From: Polytrichum commune
Lineage: Eukaryota > Streptophyta > Polytrichopsida > Polytrichales > Polytrichaceae
Length of the DNA: 64,000 bases
Direction: 5' to 3'
Assembly: GCA_950295325.1 (NCBI GenBank)
Contig: OX485803.1
Location: 43,417,554 to 43,481,553 of the forward strand
How positions within the stretch are numbered: the first letter of the stretch is position 1; the number at the start of each line of letters is the position of its first letter. Below the pieces are notes generated by a model. That model saw nothing but the letters and a program-made list of their open reading frames with translations. It ran no database searches and was not told the DNA's origin. This document shows positions 37,131 through 44,332 of the stretch, piece by piece. Position numbers and translations under genes: made by a program.

Positions 37131-37172
37131 ATCTATTGGGTTTGATCCTTCTTTGAGACAACTTTCTATTAA
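37131..37172 (-). repeat. Family B repeat, left remnant cut by piggyBac
   Basis: On the minus strand it matches 'gatagttttctcaaagaaagatcaaacaca' of the intact copy at 12263-12665. The homology stops exactly at the TTAA (37169-37172) and resumes after the second TTAA at 43233, so the transposon split one repeat copy. Confidence 0.75.
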
Positions 37173-37188
37173 CCCCTAACTGCCCGAG
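37169..37188. repeat. piggyBac target duplication and left terminal inverted repeat
   Basis: TTAA at 37169-37172 followed by the 16-base left end at 37173-37188. A short palindrome (GACCATATATGGTC, 37190-37203) follows directly, and the words GGGCAGTTA and CGGGCAGTATAGGG recur in inverted orientation at ~37227 and ~37270. These could be subterminal transposase-binding sites. Confidence 0.85.
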
Positions 37189-37834
37189 CGACCATATATG
37201 GTCGACCAAAAATTTCGGCTCGTTTGGGTGTGGGCAGTTAAATTCCTTTGACCGTGGAAATTTTTTTTACGGGCAGTATAGGGAGGTAACTTGTGAGTTG
37301 AGGCTTTTTTGACAGAAAAAAATAAATATTTGATTTTAGAGAGGGCCTCAAAGGCATATATGTCATACTAGTAGAAGCGGGCAGCATTGGAGAACCAATA
37401 AGAAAATCCCTATCTCCAAGCGGGCAAGGAGAAAAAATAAATGTGGGTGCAATGGGTGTGGCTCTTGACAGAGTGAAAGATAATGGGCCCTTCATTGTAG
37501 GCAGCGGTACGTAGTTTGGCGCGGTAAAACATGAAATCGTAACCAATGGAATCACTCCATGCTTGCAACCTCCCAAATACAAGAATAGTGCACTGTAGCC
37601 ACTGTGGCGGAGGGTAACGACCACCTCATCAATTCCAACCGCCTCTATTACTTTCACGCCGTGAAAGTAACAATTTGACGGTGGTCACAACGTCTTCAAA
37701 TGAAAAAACCCACAAATTTTTTTGCCAATAGAACGTTGCAAAGTGGTCCACCTAACTAATCGGTAAGAATTTTCATAACATACACAGACATTGTGCAAGA
37801 TAACGGGTAGTAATGTGTTGAATGCAAAAGACGT

Positions 37835-37842
37835 GTATATAT
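37835..37842 (+). promoter_or_regulatory. TATA-like motif upstream of piggyBac ORF1
   Basis: TATATATG lies about 60 bases before the first in-frame ATG (37900) of the leading frame. The start context is CACAATGG. It is a plausible core promoter for the element; no experimental support. Confidence 0.4.
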
Positions 37843-37899
37843 GTTTGATGAATTCGAATTTGAATTCACAAATCTCTATTGCCATACAAATTTGTCACA

Positions 37900-38607
37900 A
37901 TGGACGAAACTCCTAATCCTCCTATGTCTCTTTGCTACTTGGGAGGACCAGTAGACATAATCCGAAATTGGGTGAAGTTGCAAGGTGCAAGTGCACAACA
38001 AGAGAGAATCATACTAGCTGCATTGGATTCTAACTATCTTACAAAGTTGCCCAAGCCAAGGAAGTGGCGAAATCTCGGCACTATCCCAAGGAATAGAGCG
38101 TTTAGATCTAGGTACTATCAACAAGTAGCTCACATTTTGGGGTGGAAGGAGAGACATGTCCGAGGATTTTCGGATGCTGTGAGAGACACATTGAGAACAG
38201 TGGTCTGGCCAGATGGTGGAGAGGCACAAGGAGACATGGCAACAGATTGTCCTCACGGAGTTGGAGGAAAGAGGAGCTTTGACATTGATGTTGCAAGTGA
38301 GCGATCTGGGATGGCCAAAGGATGTGAGTGCAAGAAGGAAGCTGCCCAAGTTAGCAATCAAGAGGGGCACATCCAAGACAACAACAAAGCCAGGAGTCAC
38401 TTACACAAAAGGTTGGTCGGAGGGAAGGAAGCGTGCGGGAGAGAGATTGAGGATTGCTGCAAAGAAGGCGAGCATAGCGATGGCGGAGAAGGCATCAACA
38501 ACAACAAACGAGCAAGGACACAAGTGGAAGGCCCTGGAAGCAATAGGGCTGCCACCAACACGAAAGGGAGAACGGGACGTGTGCTCCCAAAGTGGTTCCA
38601 TACATGA
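37900..38607 (+). CDS. piggyBac-internal ORF1, unknown family
   Basis: Begins MDETPNPPMSLCYLGGP and runs 235 codons. The first ~105 residues look protein-like, with KPRKWRNLGTIPRNRAFR and a QQVAHILGWKERHV helix that could be a small DNA-binding segment. After about 38210 the frame becomes Gly/Asp/Asn-rich and the +1 frame (38213-40297) looks more protein-like. This suggests the true product switches frame, either by an intron (strong donor GTGAGT at 38324, others nearby) or by a one-base indel. I recognise no known family. It lies within piggyBac, ~60 bases after a TATA motif, so it may be the true N-terminus of the transposase or a separate accessory protein. Confidence 0.45.
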   Translation: MDETPNPPMSLCYLGGPVDIIRNWVKLQGASAQQERIILAALDSNYLTKLPKPRKWRNLGTIPRNRAFRSRYYQQVAHILGWKERHVRGFSDAVRDTLRTVVWPDGGEAQGDMATDCPHGVGGKRSFDIDVASERSGMAKGCECKKEAAQVSNQEGHIQDNNKARSHLHKRLVGGKEACGREIEDCCKEGEHSDGGEGINNNKRARTQVEGPGSNRAATNTKGRTGRVLPKWFHT

Positions 38608-40297
38608 TAGATTCACAGAGCTTATGGTAGAAGACCATGGAGTAGCAGTGAGGGTACCAAAGTACGTTTTGAATGACTTACAGCAATCGCAAAAGGATGA
38701 ACAAGATTTAGATTGGATGTTAGGTGTTGTGCAAAGGAGCTACATTGATTTGCAGTCAAATGTTAGTATGTATGATGTTCTATTTGCTGATGGAACTAGC
38801 AAATGTATTCCAAGTGGCTTCACGGAGCACATTTTGAGGCATGAAAACAATTCAATACAACCCATGAAAAATGTTGAGGCAACTTGTAATATTTCGAGTG
38901 ATGATGAGTCTGAAGATGAAGAGGGCATTAGAGATGGAGACGACTGTTGGCCATGTGAATCACCTGATGACATTCATGAGCAAGCAGCAGAATGGGCGGG
39001 CTGGGCAGAAAGGCTAGAAAATCACGATGATTTGCAGCAACAAAATGGAACTAACTTGCAGCACATCAAACCAGCAAGGATGGTTGGAAGCGGGAGAATA
39101 CCTTCTGTCACAGAGAATTCCGAAGCACCGAGGAAGAATACTGCAGTAGCCTCACTGCATAGAAAATCTGTGGGAGGCGGCAATGGCTATCAGAAGGCAG
39201 GGCAGAAAAAAAAAAAACCAAAATTGAGGCAGATCGGAGACGTACCTGGTCGAACAATGAGGCTCAGGTCGGCGACGATGAATGCTGCAGTGAAATCGGA
39301 ATGTGCGAAGACATTCACGAACGGCGACAATCAGCCAAAAAATCCAGCAATACCACATGGGTGCGGAGACGTACCTGTTGCGTCGGAATGTGATGTCGCC
39401 GCTGGGTTCACTGCGAGTTTGATGTCTCCGCTGGGATCTGCGGCGACAGATTGTGACCCACCCTGTCAGCAAGATAACCCAACAATTGAGGGAGAGTGCG
39501 GGGACGTACCTGCTGCCGCGGGATTCCTCGGATGTTCCTCGGACGTACCTGCTGCAGCTCCGGTGAAGACGCTCGGATTTGCGGCAACAGCCAAACGCCT
39601 TCACAGTCAGCCAAAAAAACCAGTAAGAAGGGGTGGGTGCGGGGACGCACCTGCTGCTGTTGCTGCTGCTGCAATCCTCCACAATCCTCCGCAGGTGGCC
39701 ACAGGTGCCTTCTTCACCGCGAACAATCCTCCGCAGTTTGCCACAGGGGCAAGCTGCAATCCTCCACAAAGGCCACAGGGTGAAGCAATCACAGCAAAAA
39801 AAATAAAAATCTGCAGACAGAAGGTGAATCGACCTTGTGAAGAGGGGTGCGTTCACTTACAGCAGCAAGGGGGGATCGACGACGTCTTCGGCCTGACTCC
39901 CGTAGTTGCGCCTCCGCTGCAATCCGACGTTCCAATCCGACGCATCTGCAATCCACCAAGGAGGGGTGAGATCGGCCGGCCAAGGGGGAAGCGCCCGGCA
40001 GGAGCTAGCGCTGGAGCTTGCAAGAAACTGAAGTCAACAAGGCAGGCAGGCATCGGGGAGAGTGATGGAAGGGAGACTACTGGAGGGAAGACTACTGGAG
40101 GGAAGAGCGATGGCGCGTACAGCAGGGAGAGGGCGGGGATTGTGCTGCTCGGCGAAGCCAGCAGAGCACCAGTGCAGACAGCAGGGCACCACCCAGCAAG
40201 ACATGCTGGTAACATGTTTTTTTTGGTTTTTTTTGGAGCTATATTCATCTGTTTCTGTTTCTGGTGGAATATGAAGCACCATGTGAGAATGCAGTGA
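38213..40297 (+). CDS. piggyBac-internal ORF2: long acidic, repeat-bearing protein of unknown family
   Basis: An uninterrupted 694-codon frame within the transposon. In order it shows a helical basic segment (to ~residue 120), an acidic patch SSDDESEDEE at residues 228-237, a Lys-rich KKKKPKLR stretch, then three 45-47-residue repeats centred on CGDVPAA or CGDAPAA (from 39359, 39494 and 39635). Two NPPQxATGA units follow, then an AT-hook-like GRPRGKRP at residues 588-595 and a GGKTT repeat. The last ~29 residues are a hydrophobic run from T-rich DNA and probably intronic. A GT at 40209 and an AG ending at 40416 would join it in phase to the transposase frame. Acidic N-termini are usual in piggyBac transposases, but ~600 extra residues are not. 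Start uncertain. Confidence 0.55.
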   Translation: MVERHKETWQQIVLTELEERGALTLMLQVSDLGWPKDVSARRKLPKLAIKRGTSKTTTKPGVTYTKGWSEGRKRAGERLRIAAKKASIAMAEKASTTTNEQGHKWKALEAIGLPPTRKGERDVCSQSGSIHDRFTELMVEDHGVAVRVPKYVLNDLQQSQKDEQDLDWMLGVVQRSYIDLQSNVSMYDVLFADGTSKCIPSGFTEHILRHENNSIQPMKNVEATCNISSDDESEDEEGIRDGDDCWPCESPDDIHEQAAEWAGWAERLENHDDLQQQNGTNLQHIKPARMVGSGRIPSVTENSEAPRKNTAVASLHRKSVGGGNGYQKAGQKKKKPKLRQIGDVPGRTMRLRSATMNAAVKSECAKTFTNGDNQPKNPAIPHGCGDVPVASECDVAAGFTASLMSPLGSAATDCDPPCQQDNPTIEGECGDVPAAAGFLGCSSDVPAAAPVKTLGFAATAKRLHSQPKKPVRRGGCGDAPAAVAAAAILHNPPQVATGAFFTANNPPQFATGASCNPPQRPQGEAITAKKIKICRQKVNRPCEEGCVHLQQQGGIDDVFGLTPVVAPPLQSDVPIRRICNPPRRGEIGRPRGKRPAGASAGACKKLKSTRQAGIGESDGRETTGGKTTGGKSDGAYSRERAGIVLLGEASRAPVQTAGHHPARHAGNMFFLVFFGAIFICFCFWWNMKHHVRMQ

Positions 40298-40416
40298 GCT
40301 TTGGGGCCAAGGTGTGCATTTTTTTGTTATTTTCTCTTTTCTAAATAAATGACTTGTTCACAGCAGAGACTGAAACCATATGCTTATCAAAGTTTATGCT
40401 TTTGTGGTGTTGGCAG
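40209..40416 (+). other. Predicted phase-1 intron joining piggyBac ORF2 and transposase ORF
   Basis: Donor GCTG|GTAACA at 40209 and acceptor TTGGCAG at 40416 enclose 208 bases that are strongly T-rich (runs of 8-9 T), as plant introns are. The upstream frame ends with one base of a codon, and the downstream frame needs two, so the frames match. The merged protein would be about 1,210 residues. Other GT choices exist nearby, so this is an inference. Confidence 0.45.
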
Positions 40417-42068
40417 CATGTGCAAAAAAGGGTGAATTGTTGGATAATGAAGTTGTGGGTAGACAGAAGATGGGGCGTATAAAATTACCAACCTTGAAAG
40501 AAATTTACTGTGATGCATCGTGGCAAAAGACAGTCTCCACATTTGATCCGGCACCTGCTAAATTTAGGGGTCCGTCACCAGGCTTGCCAATCCCTTCTAA
40601 TAAAATGCCCACGTTGTATACCTTGTTCCATAAGTTCTGGACTCCTCACACATTACGTAAAATATGTGCGGAGACAAATAGGTATGCATCGGAGATAAAC
40701 CCACGTTCTAAATGCACTCCCAAAAAGTTACGGGGTGGGGATATGTGGTTTGCCTTACACCCACCGGAGTTGAGGGCCTTTTTAGCAATTTCTTTATATA
40801 TGGGGATAAAAATTGAGCCCAATGTAAGGTCTTATTGGAAAAAATCCTGTGATTTTTTGTGGTGCCCGGTTATATCCTCAATTATGACCCGGAATCGCTA
40901 TGAACACATTATTCGTTGCTTACATGTGCATAATGACCATACCGCAACTACGGATCGGTCAAGCGGGGACTTTGACAAATTGGTAAAATTACGGTGGCTA
41001 TTGGATGAGATTAGGGATCGTTGTAAGGGCATGTGGAATTTAGGGGATAAGGTTACCGTAGACGAGATGATGGTACAATACAAGGGCAAGTATTGTCTCA
41101 TCCGTCAATATATGCCTAAAAAGCCCACTAAGTGGGGAATCAAGGTATGGTGTCTTACGGACTCTACATCGAGGTACGTATGGACCTTCGACGTATATTG
41201 TGGGGCCAATAAGGGGGTTCCCGGAATCAAAGGGTCTAAGAAAGGGGAGGCTAAGCAAGGGGCAAATGTGGTACACGCATTATTGAAGGGGTTGGAGAAT
41301 AGGGGCCACATAGTAGTTATGGATAACTTTTTTTCTTCAGTGCCCTTGTTCATGGAACTTTTGGGGAAGGGCACCTATGCGACGGGCACGGTTAGGGCCG
41401 ACCGTATTGGCCTTCCAACCGCCCTCACTAAAAAATCACTTTATGCAAAGTCCCCTCAAGGACATTTAGAGTGGAGGATGCATGCATCCAAAAAACTTAG
41501 TGCTATTGTATGGGTGGATAAAAAACCTGTCTTTGTGATGTCCACCGTGGCCCCACCAATCCATGGGGTAGGGGAAGAATGTCCGGTGGTCTCACGGCGA
41601 GTGGGTTCCGTGCGTAAGGATGTTGAGACCTCCCCTATGCATTACCAATACACAACCTATATGCGGGGGGTAGATGTGGCGGACCAACTAAGGGGAGAAT
41701 ATTCCTCTCAAGTTCGGACTCATAAGTGGTGGCACAGGCTTTTTTTCTTTCTTTTGGACACTACCGTGGTAAACATGTGGAAACTACATTGTGCACAGTC
41801 TTTGACTCTAGGAAACCGACCTTTGAGTCACAAATCTTTTCAATTACGCTTGGCCAAAGTTTTGGCCTCACACCACCTCCGGTCCCGCAAGTGCACTTCT
41901 CGGTACAATCGGCATGTTGGACTTCTTCATATGCCCATGTGGAGCCCACACCGCAAAGTTTGTTGTGAATGCCGCATACGGTGCCAAACTTATTGTCCTT
42001 GTTGCCTTGGGCATCATATGCATATTGGAGAATGTTGGGCGGCGGTGCACCGGCCCATTTTCGATTGA
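40380..42068 (+). CDS. piggyBac transposase (DDE_Tnp_1_7 catalytic domain)
   Basis: Catalyses cut-and-paste transposition into TTAA. The 562-codon frame is intact. The domain begins near residue 77 (PTLYTLFHKFW). LRAFLAISLYMGI is the conserved piggyBac core helix. The catalytic triad is visible as D228 in VTVDEMM, D315 in VVMDNFFSS and D432 in RGVDVADQ. KWGIKVWCL and YTTYMRGVD are other family hallmarks. The C-terminus (residues 528-552, CCECRIRCQTYCPCC...HMHIGEC) is a cysteine-rich zinc-binding domain as in known piggyBac proteins. The first ~12 residues (MLIKVYAFVVLA) are probably intronic, since the acceptor at 40416 lies inside them. An AATAAG lies just after the stop. Confidence 0.93.
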   Translation: MLIKVYAFVVLAACAKKGELLDNEVVGRQKMGRIKLPTLKEIYCDASWQKTVSTFDPAPAKFRGPSPGLPIPSNKMPTLYTLFHKFWTPHTLRKICAETNRYASEINPRSKCTPKKLRGGDMWFALHPPELRAFLAISLYMGIKIEPNVRSYWKKSCDFLWCPVISSIMTRNRYEHIIRCLHVHNDHTATTDRSSGDFDKLVKLRWLLDEIRDRCKGMWNLGDKVTVDEMMVQYKGKYCLIRQYMPKKPTKWGIKVWCLTDSTSRYVWTFDVYCGANKGVPGIKGSKKGEAKQGANVVHALLKGLENRGHIVVMDNFFSSVPLFMELLGKGTYATGTVRADRIGLPTALTKKSLYAKSPQGHLEWRMHASKKLSAIVWVDKKPVFVMSTVAPPIHGVGEECPVVSRRVGSVRKDVETSPMHYQYTTYMRGVDVADQLRGEYSSQVRTHKWWHRLFFFLLDTTVVNMWKLHCAQSLTLGNRPLSHKSFQLRLAKVLASHHLRSRKCTSRYNRHVGLLHMPMWSPHRKVCCECRIRCQTYCPCCLGHHMHIGECWAAVHRPIFD

Positions 42069-43216
42069 AGGTAATGCTCATCAATAAGTTTTATTTTTTT
42101 TACATTTGTACCCTCAATATGCAAAAGGCAGCTAAAATGCCATTAGAAACAATGTTCATATGTAAAAGTTAGGCATGTTTGAAAATATATGTAAAAACCA
42201 CGAGGTGAAAGTGATTTTAGTGACATTCTAGGGGGCTGTGATTCCTTTTTGTTGGATTGTACAACTGAGAACATGCACAAACATTGTAGCTACCGGTCAA
42301 AAAAAGTTGCACGCTAAAATAGTTCATTATGTAGAAGTTATGACCTATTGACTAATGTTGATTATTGGGGCAGCACCTTGTATGGCGGGACCGGGAGCGG
42401 CGGGCTAAATTTTAGAATAGATAAGTACTTCATTTAGTGGATAGGCTCAATTGAGGTGGCAAGTAGGTGGCAATTAGGTGACGACTAGGTGGTAGGTTGC
42501 AGGAAGTACCTTGTTAGCGGGAAAAGGGAACCACCCATGATGTAGGCAATAGGAGGTAGGTTGGACAAGGTACCTTGTAGGCGGAGAGGGGTCCCACCCA
42601 TGATGTTGGGAATGGGCGGTGGTAGTTCTTCACTATTTCCCAAATGTTTTTGCTAATTGGACCAATTTACTTATTTTTGACATCCACGGGGTTCCCGTAT
42701 GTCATTTCTTTTGAGAATTGTTGCACTGGAAAGAGTAAAAAAATCCTGTTCTTCTCACCGTCAAATATTACTAATCACGACCATTGATGTGAAGCAATTT
42801 TCCATATGAAATTGTCAAGTGTTAAAAAAAAACAAATGCGTTTCACCAATTGCAAGGAGGAGTGCGAATTAGATTTGGGTAGGTCTACATGCACACATAG
42901 GGTCATTGGATTCACATTTTTGTTCTCTTCAACATGATGGGGTTGTTCGTGTCAACTCTAACTACCAAAAATACTTATGACCAATTTTAGCCAACATTGT
43001 GAGGAGGGGCAGCATACTAAAAAAAGATTACACACATTTATCTACATTGAATTTCACAACTATTATGCAATCAAGGGCTCAAAATTGGTGTACTTACTAA
43101 TATACAAGTTCTAATCACATCTATACGGTTAGATTTTGGATCAAAGATCAATTCATGGCTTGGGGATTGTAGTAAAGACATGCACTATTTTATTAGAAAA
43201 AACGTCCATGGAGGGA
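42069..43216. other. piggyBac 3' non-coding region
   Basis: Contains no significant frame. A ~64-bp direct duplication is visible at about 42491-42620 ('ggtaggtt...accttgt..gcgg...cacccatgatgt' twice). Poly(A) signal candidates lie just after 42080. Long non-coding ends are unusual for piggyBac and may hold transposase-binding sites. Confidence 0.55.
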
Positions 43217-43236
43217 CTCGGGCATTTAGGGGTTAA
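43217..43236. repeat. piggyBac right terminal inverted repeat and target duplication
   Basis: The 16-base right end occupies 43217-43232 and TTAA occupies 43233-43236. It differs from the left end at one position (A/C at the eighth base when both are read inward). Confidence 0.85.
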
Positions 43237-43315
43237 GAGGCTCAGGAGCTCGTCATGTATCGGAGTCTAGTTTGAAAGTTGGGTGAAATTTTTGGGATCT
43301 CCTTTGTCTACTTCT
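43237..43315 (-). repeat. Family B repeat, right remnant beyond piggyBac
   Basis: Continues the minus-strand repeat interrupted at 37172: 'gagctc', then 'tttgaaagttgggt' and 'gggatctcct', which correspond in reverse to 12500-12575. Joining this to 37131-37172 across a single TTAA restores the arrangement of the intact copies. Confidence 0.75.
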
Positions 43316-43348
43316 AAAAATAAAAAAAATAAAAAGGTTAAGTAAAGC

Positions 43349-43955
43349 ATATGAAACCATGAGTTTAGTCTCCGATCCTAAGTTTATGAAAATTCACACA
43401 AAGTCACCGAATTTTCTTATTGCTTAAAATTGTCATACACAAATAGTGGTATAAAGAGGAGGTCTCAAAAGTTTTACCCAACTTTCCAAATAAGGTAAAT
43501 AGGTCTAAAGTGCTCGTTGTCTAACTCAAACCCCTAGATTTGATTGGTATGTGATTCGGTGAGGATCAAAGAGCAAACATAATATAAACACATGTTTAAA
43601 AGAGATTAGACTACACCTTCAAATATTAATAACCACTCTACAGTCAATAACGAACATGATTGGGAGAAGACCTATATATTTAGTAAAAATCAACAAACAT
43701 GCACTTCCGATACACTCTTAATAGATGAGGGGAGGTGCATTTTTCAACTGCAATTGCTTCATCGTAGATTTGCTAATGCAACTGTAAATTCAACTAGTAG
43801 AAGTCAGTGAACATGAAAACCAAACTAGATAATATCCACATACTGTAAGTTCCAATAAACGACAAGCTAATGAGCTCTTACTGTAAAGTTTTCTCAAAGA
43901 AGGACCAAACCCACAGTTTCGTTCCTCTTTAAGGGACTTTAGGGATAACTCTATC
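43349..43955 (+). repeat. Family B repeat split by a family C insertion
   Basis: 43349-43495 and 43850-43955 match consecutive parts of the intact B copy at 12263-12665. The interval 43496-43848 is foreign and matches family C at 62512-62880. GTAA on both sides of the insert may be its target duplication. Confidence 0.7.
43496..43848 (+). mobile_element. Family C element nested in repeat B
   Basis: ~350 bases that match 62512-62880 throughout, e.g. 'tttgattggtatgtg', 'gaggatcaaagagcaaaca' and 'accactcta'. A third copy starts at about 63935 and runs off the window. Non-coding. It has no inverted ends that I can see, so a short retroelement (TRIM- or SINE-like) is possible. Confidence 0.65.
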
Positions 43956-43988
43956 GTACGTAGAAATTGGAATCATGTTCACCAACAA

Positions 43989-44332
43989 TACACTAAAAAG
44001 GATATTTAGTGTTTGATTACATTTAATGTTGTCAACACCTTATCATGCTCAACACTAGTTTTCAATTCCTTGACAATTAGTGTTAGGCATGAATGCACCG
44101 CTATCTTCCCCACTACCACCTCCCTTCCTGGAATTTCCTTTTTATCAATGCTAATTTTTTTCTTCATATCCTTACTAACATTAAATTCAAGCACGTAACT
44201 TCCACGTACTACCATAGTTGATATTTAGTGTTTGAGTTTACATTTTATGTTACTTACTTTCATAGGGTTATTGACATTTGGTGTATGGGTTCGTATTTAG
44301 TGTACCAAACACTAAATATAATTTCTAGTGTA
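43989..44332. mobile_element. Family E MITE, ~344 bp
   Basis: Ends TACACTAAAAAGGATATTTAG and, inverted, TACACTAGAAATTATATTTAG. Further 'tttagtgt' words repeat inside both arms. If the repeat proper is CACTA...TAGTG it is flanked by TA on both sides, which fits a Tc1/mariner-type duplication; CACTA-superfamily ends are an alternative, but no 3-base duplication is seen. A partial copy is at 5163-5270. Confidence 0.6.

Larger units (their letters stand above)
37173..43232 (+). mobile_element. Complete piggyBac-superfamily transposon, 6,060 bp
   Basis: Starts CCCCTAACTGCCCGAG and ends CTCGGGCATTTAGGGG, a 16-base inverted repeat with one mismatch. TTAA lies immediately outside both ends (37169-37172 and 43233-43236). 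TTAA target duplication and C-rich ends with CCC are diagnostic of piggyBac. It carries a TATA-like motif at 37835, two overlapping N-proximal frames (37900-38607 and 38213-40297) and a catalytic transposase frame (40380-42068). Long non-coding ends are ~727 bp on the left and ~1,164 bp on the right. Intact ends, duplication and catalytic residues suggest recent or even current activity. Confidence 0.92.

Noticed and set aside
37238-37657. 139-codon minus-strand frame in the piggyBac left end
   Set aside because: Starts within the subterminal region, has no recognisable domain and overlaps putative binding sites; probably chance.
39152-39856. 234-codon minus-strand frame opposite piggyBac ORF2
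   Set aside because: Lies antisense to a GC-rich, repeat-bearing part of ORF2; composition is Cys/Arg-rich as expected of a shadow frame, with no domain.
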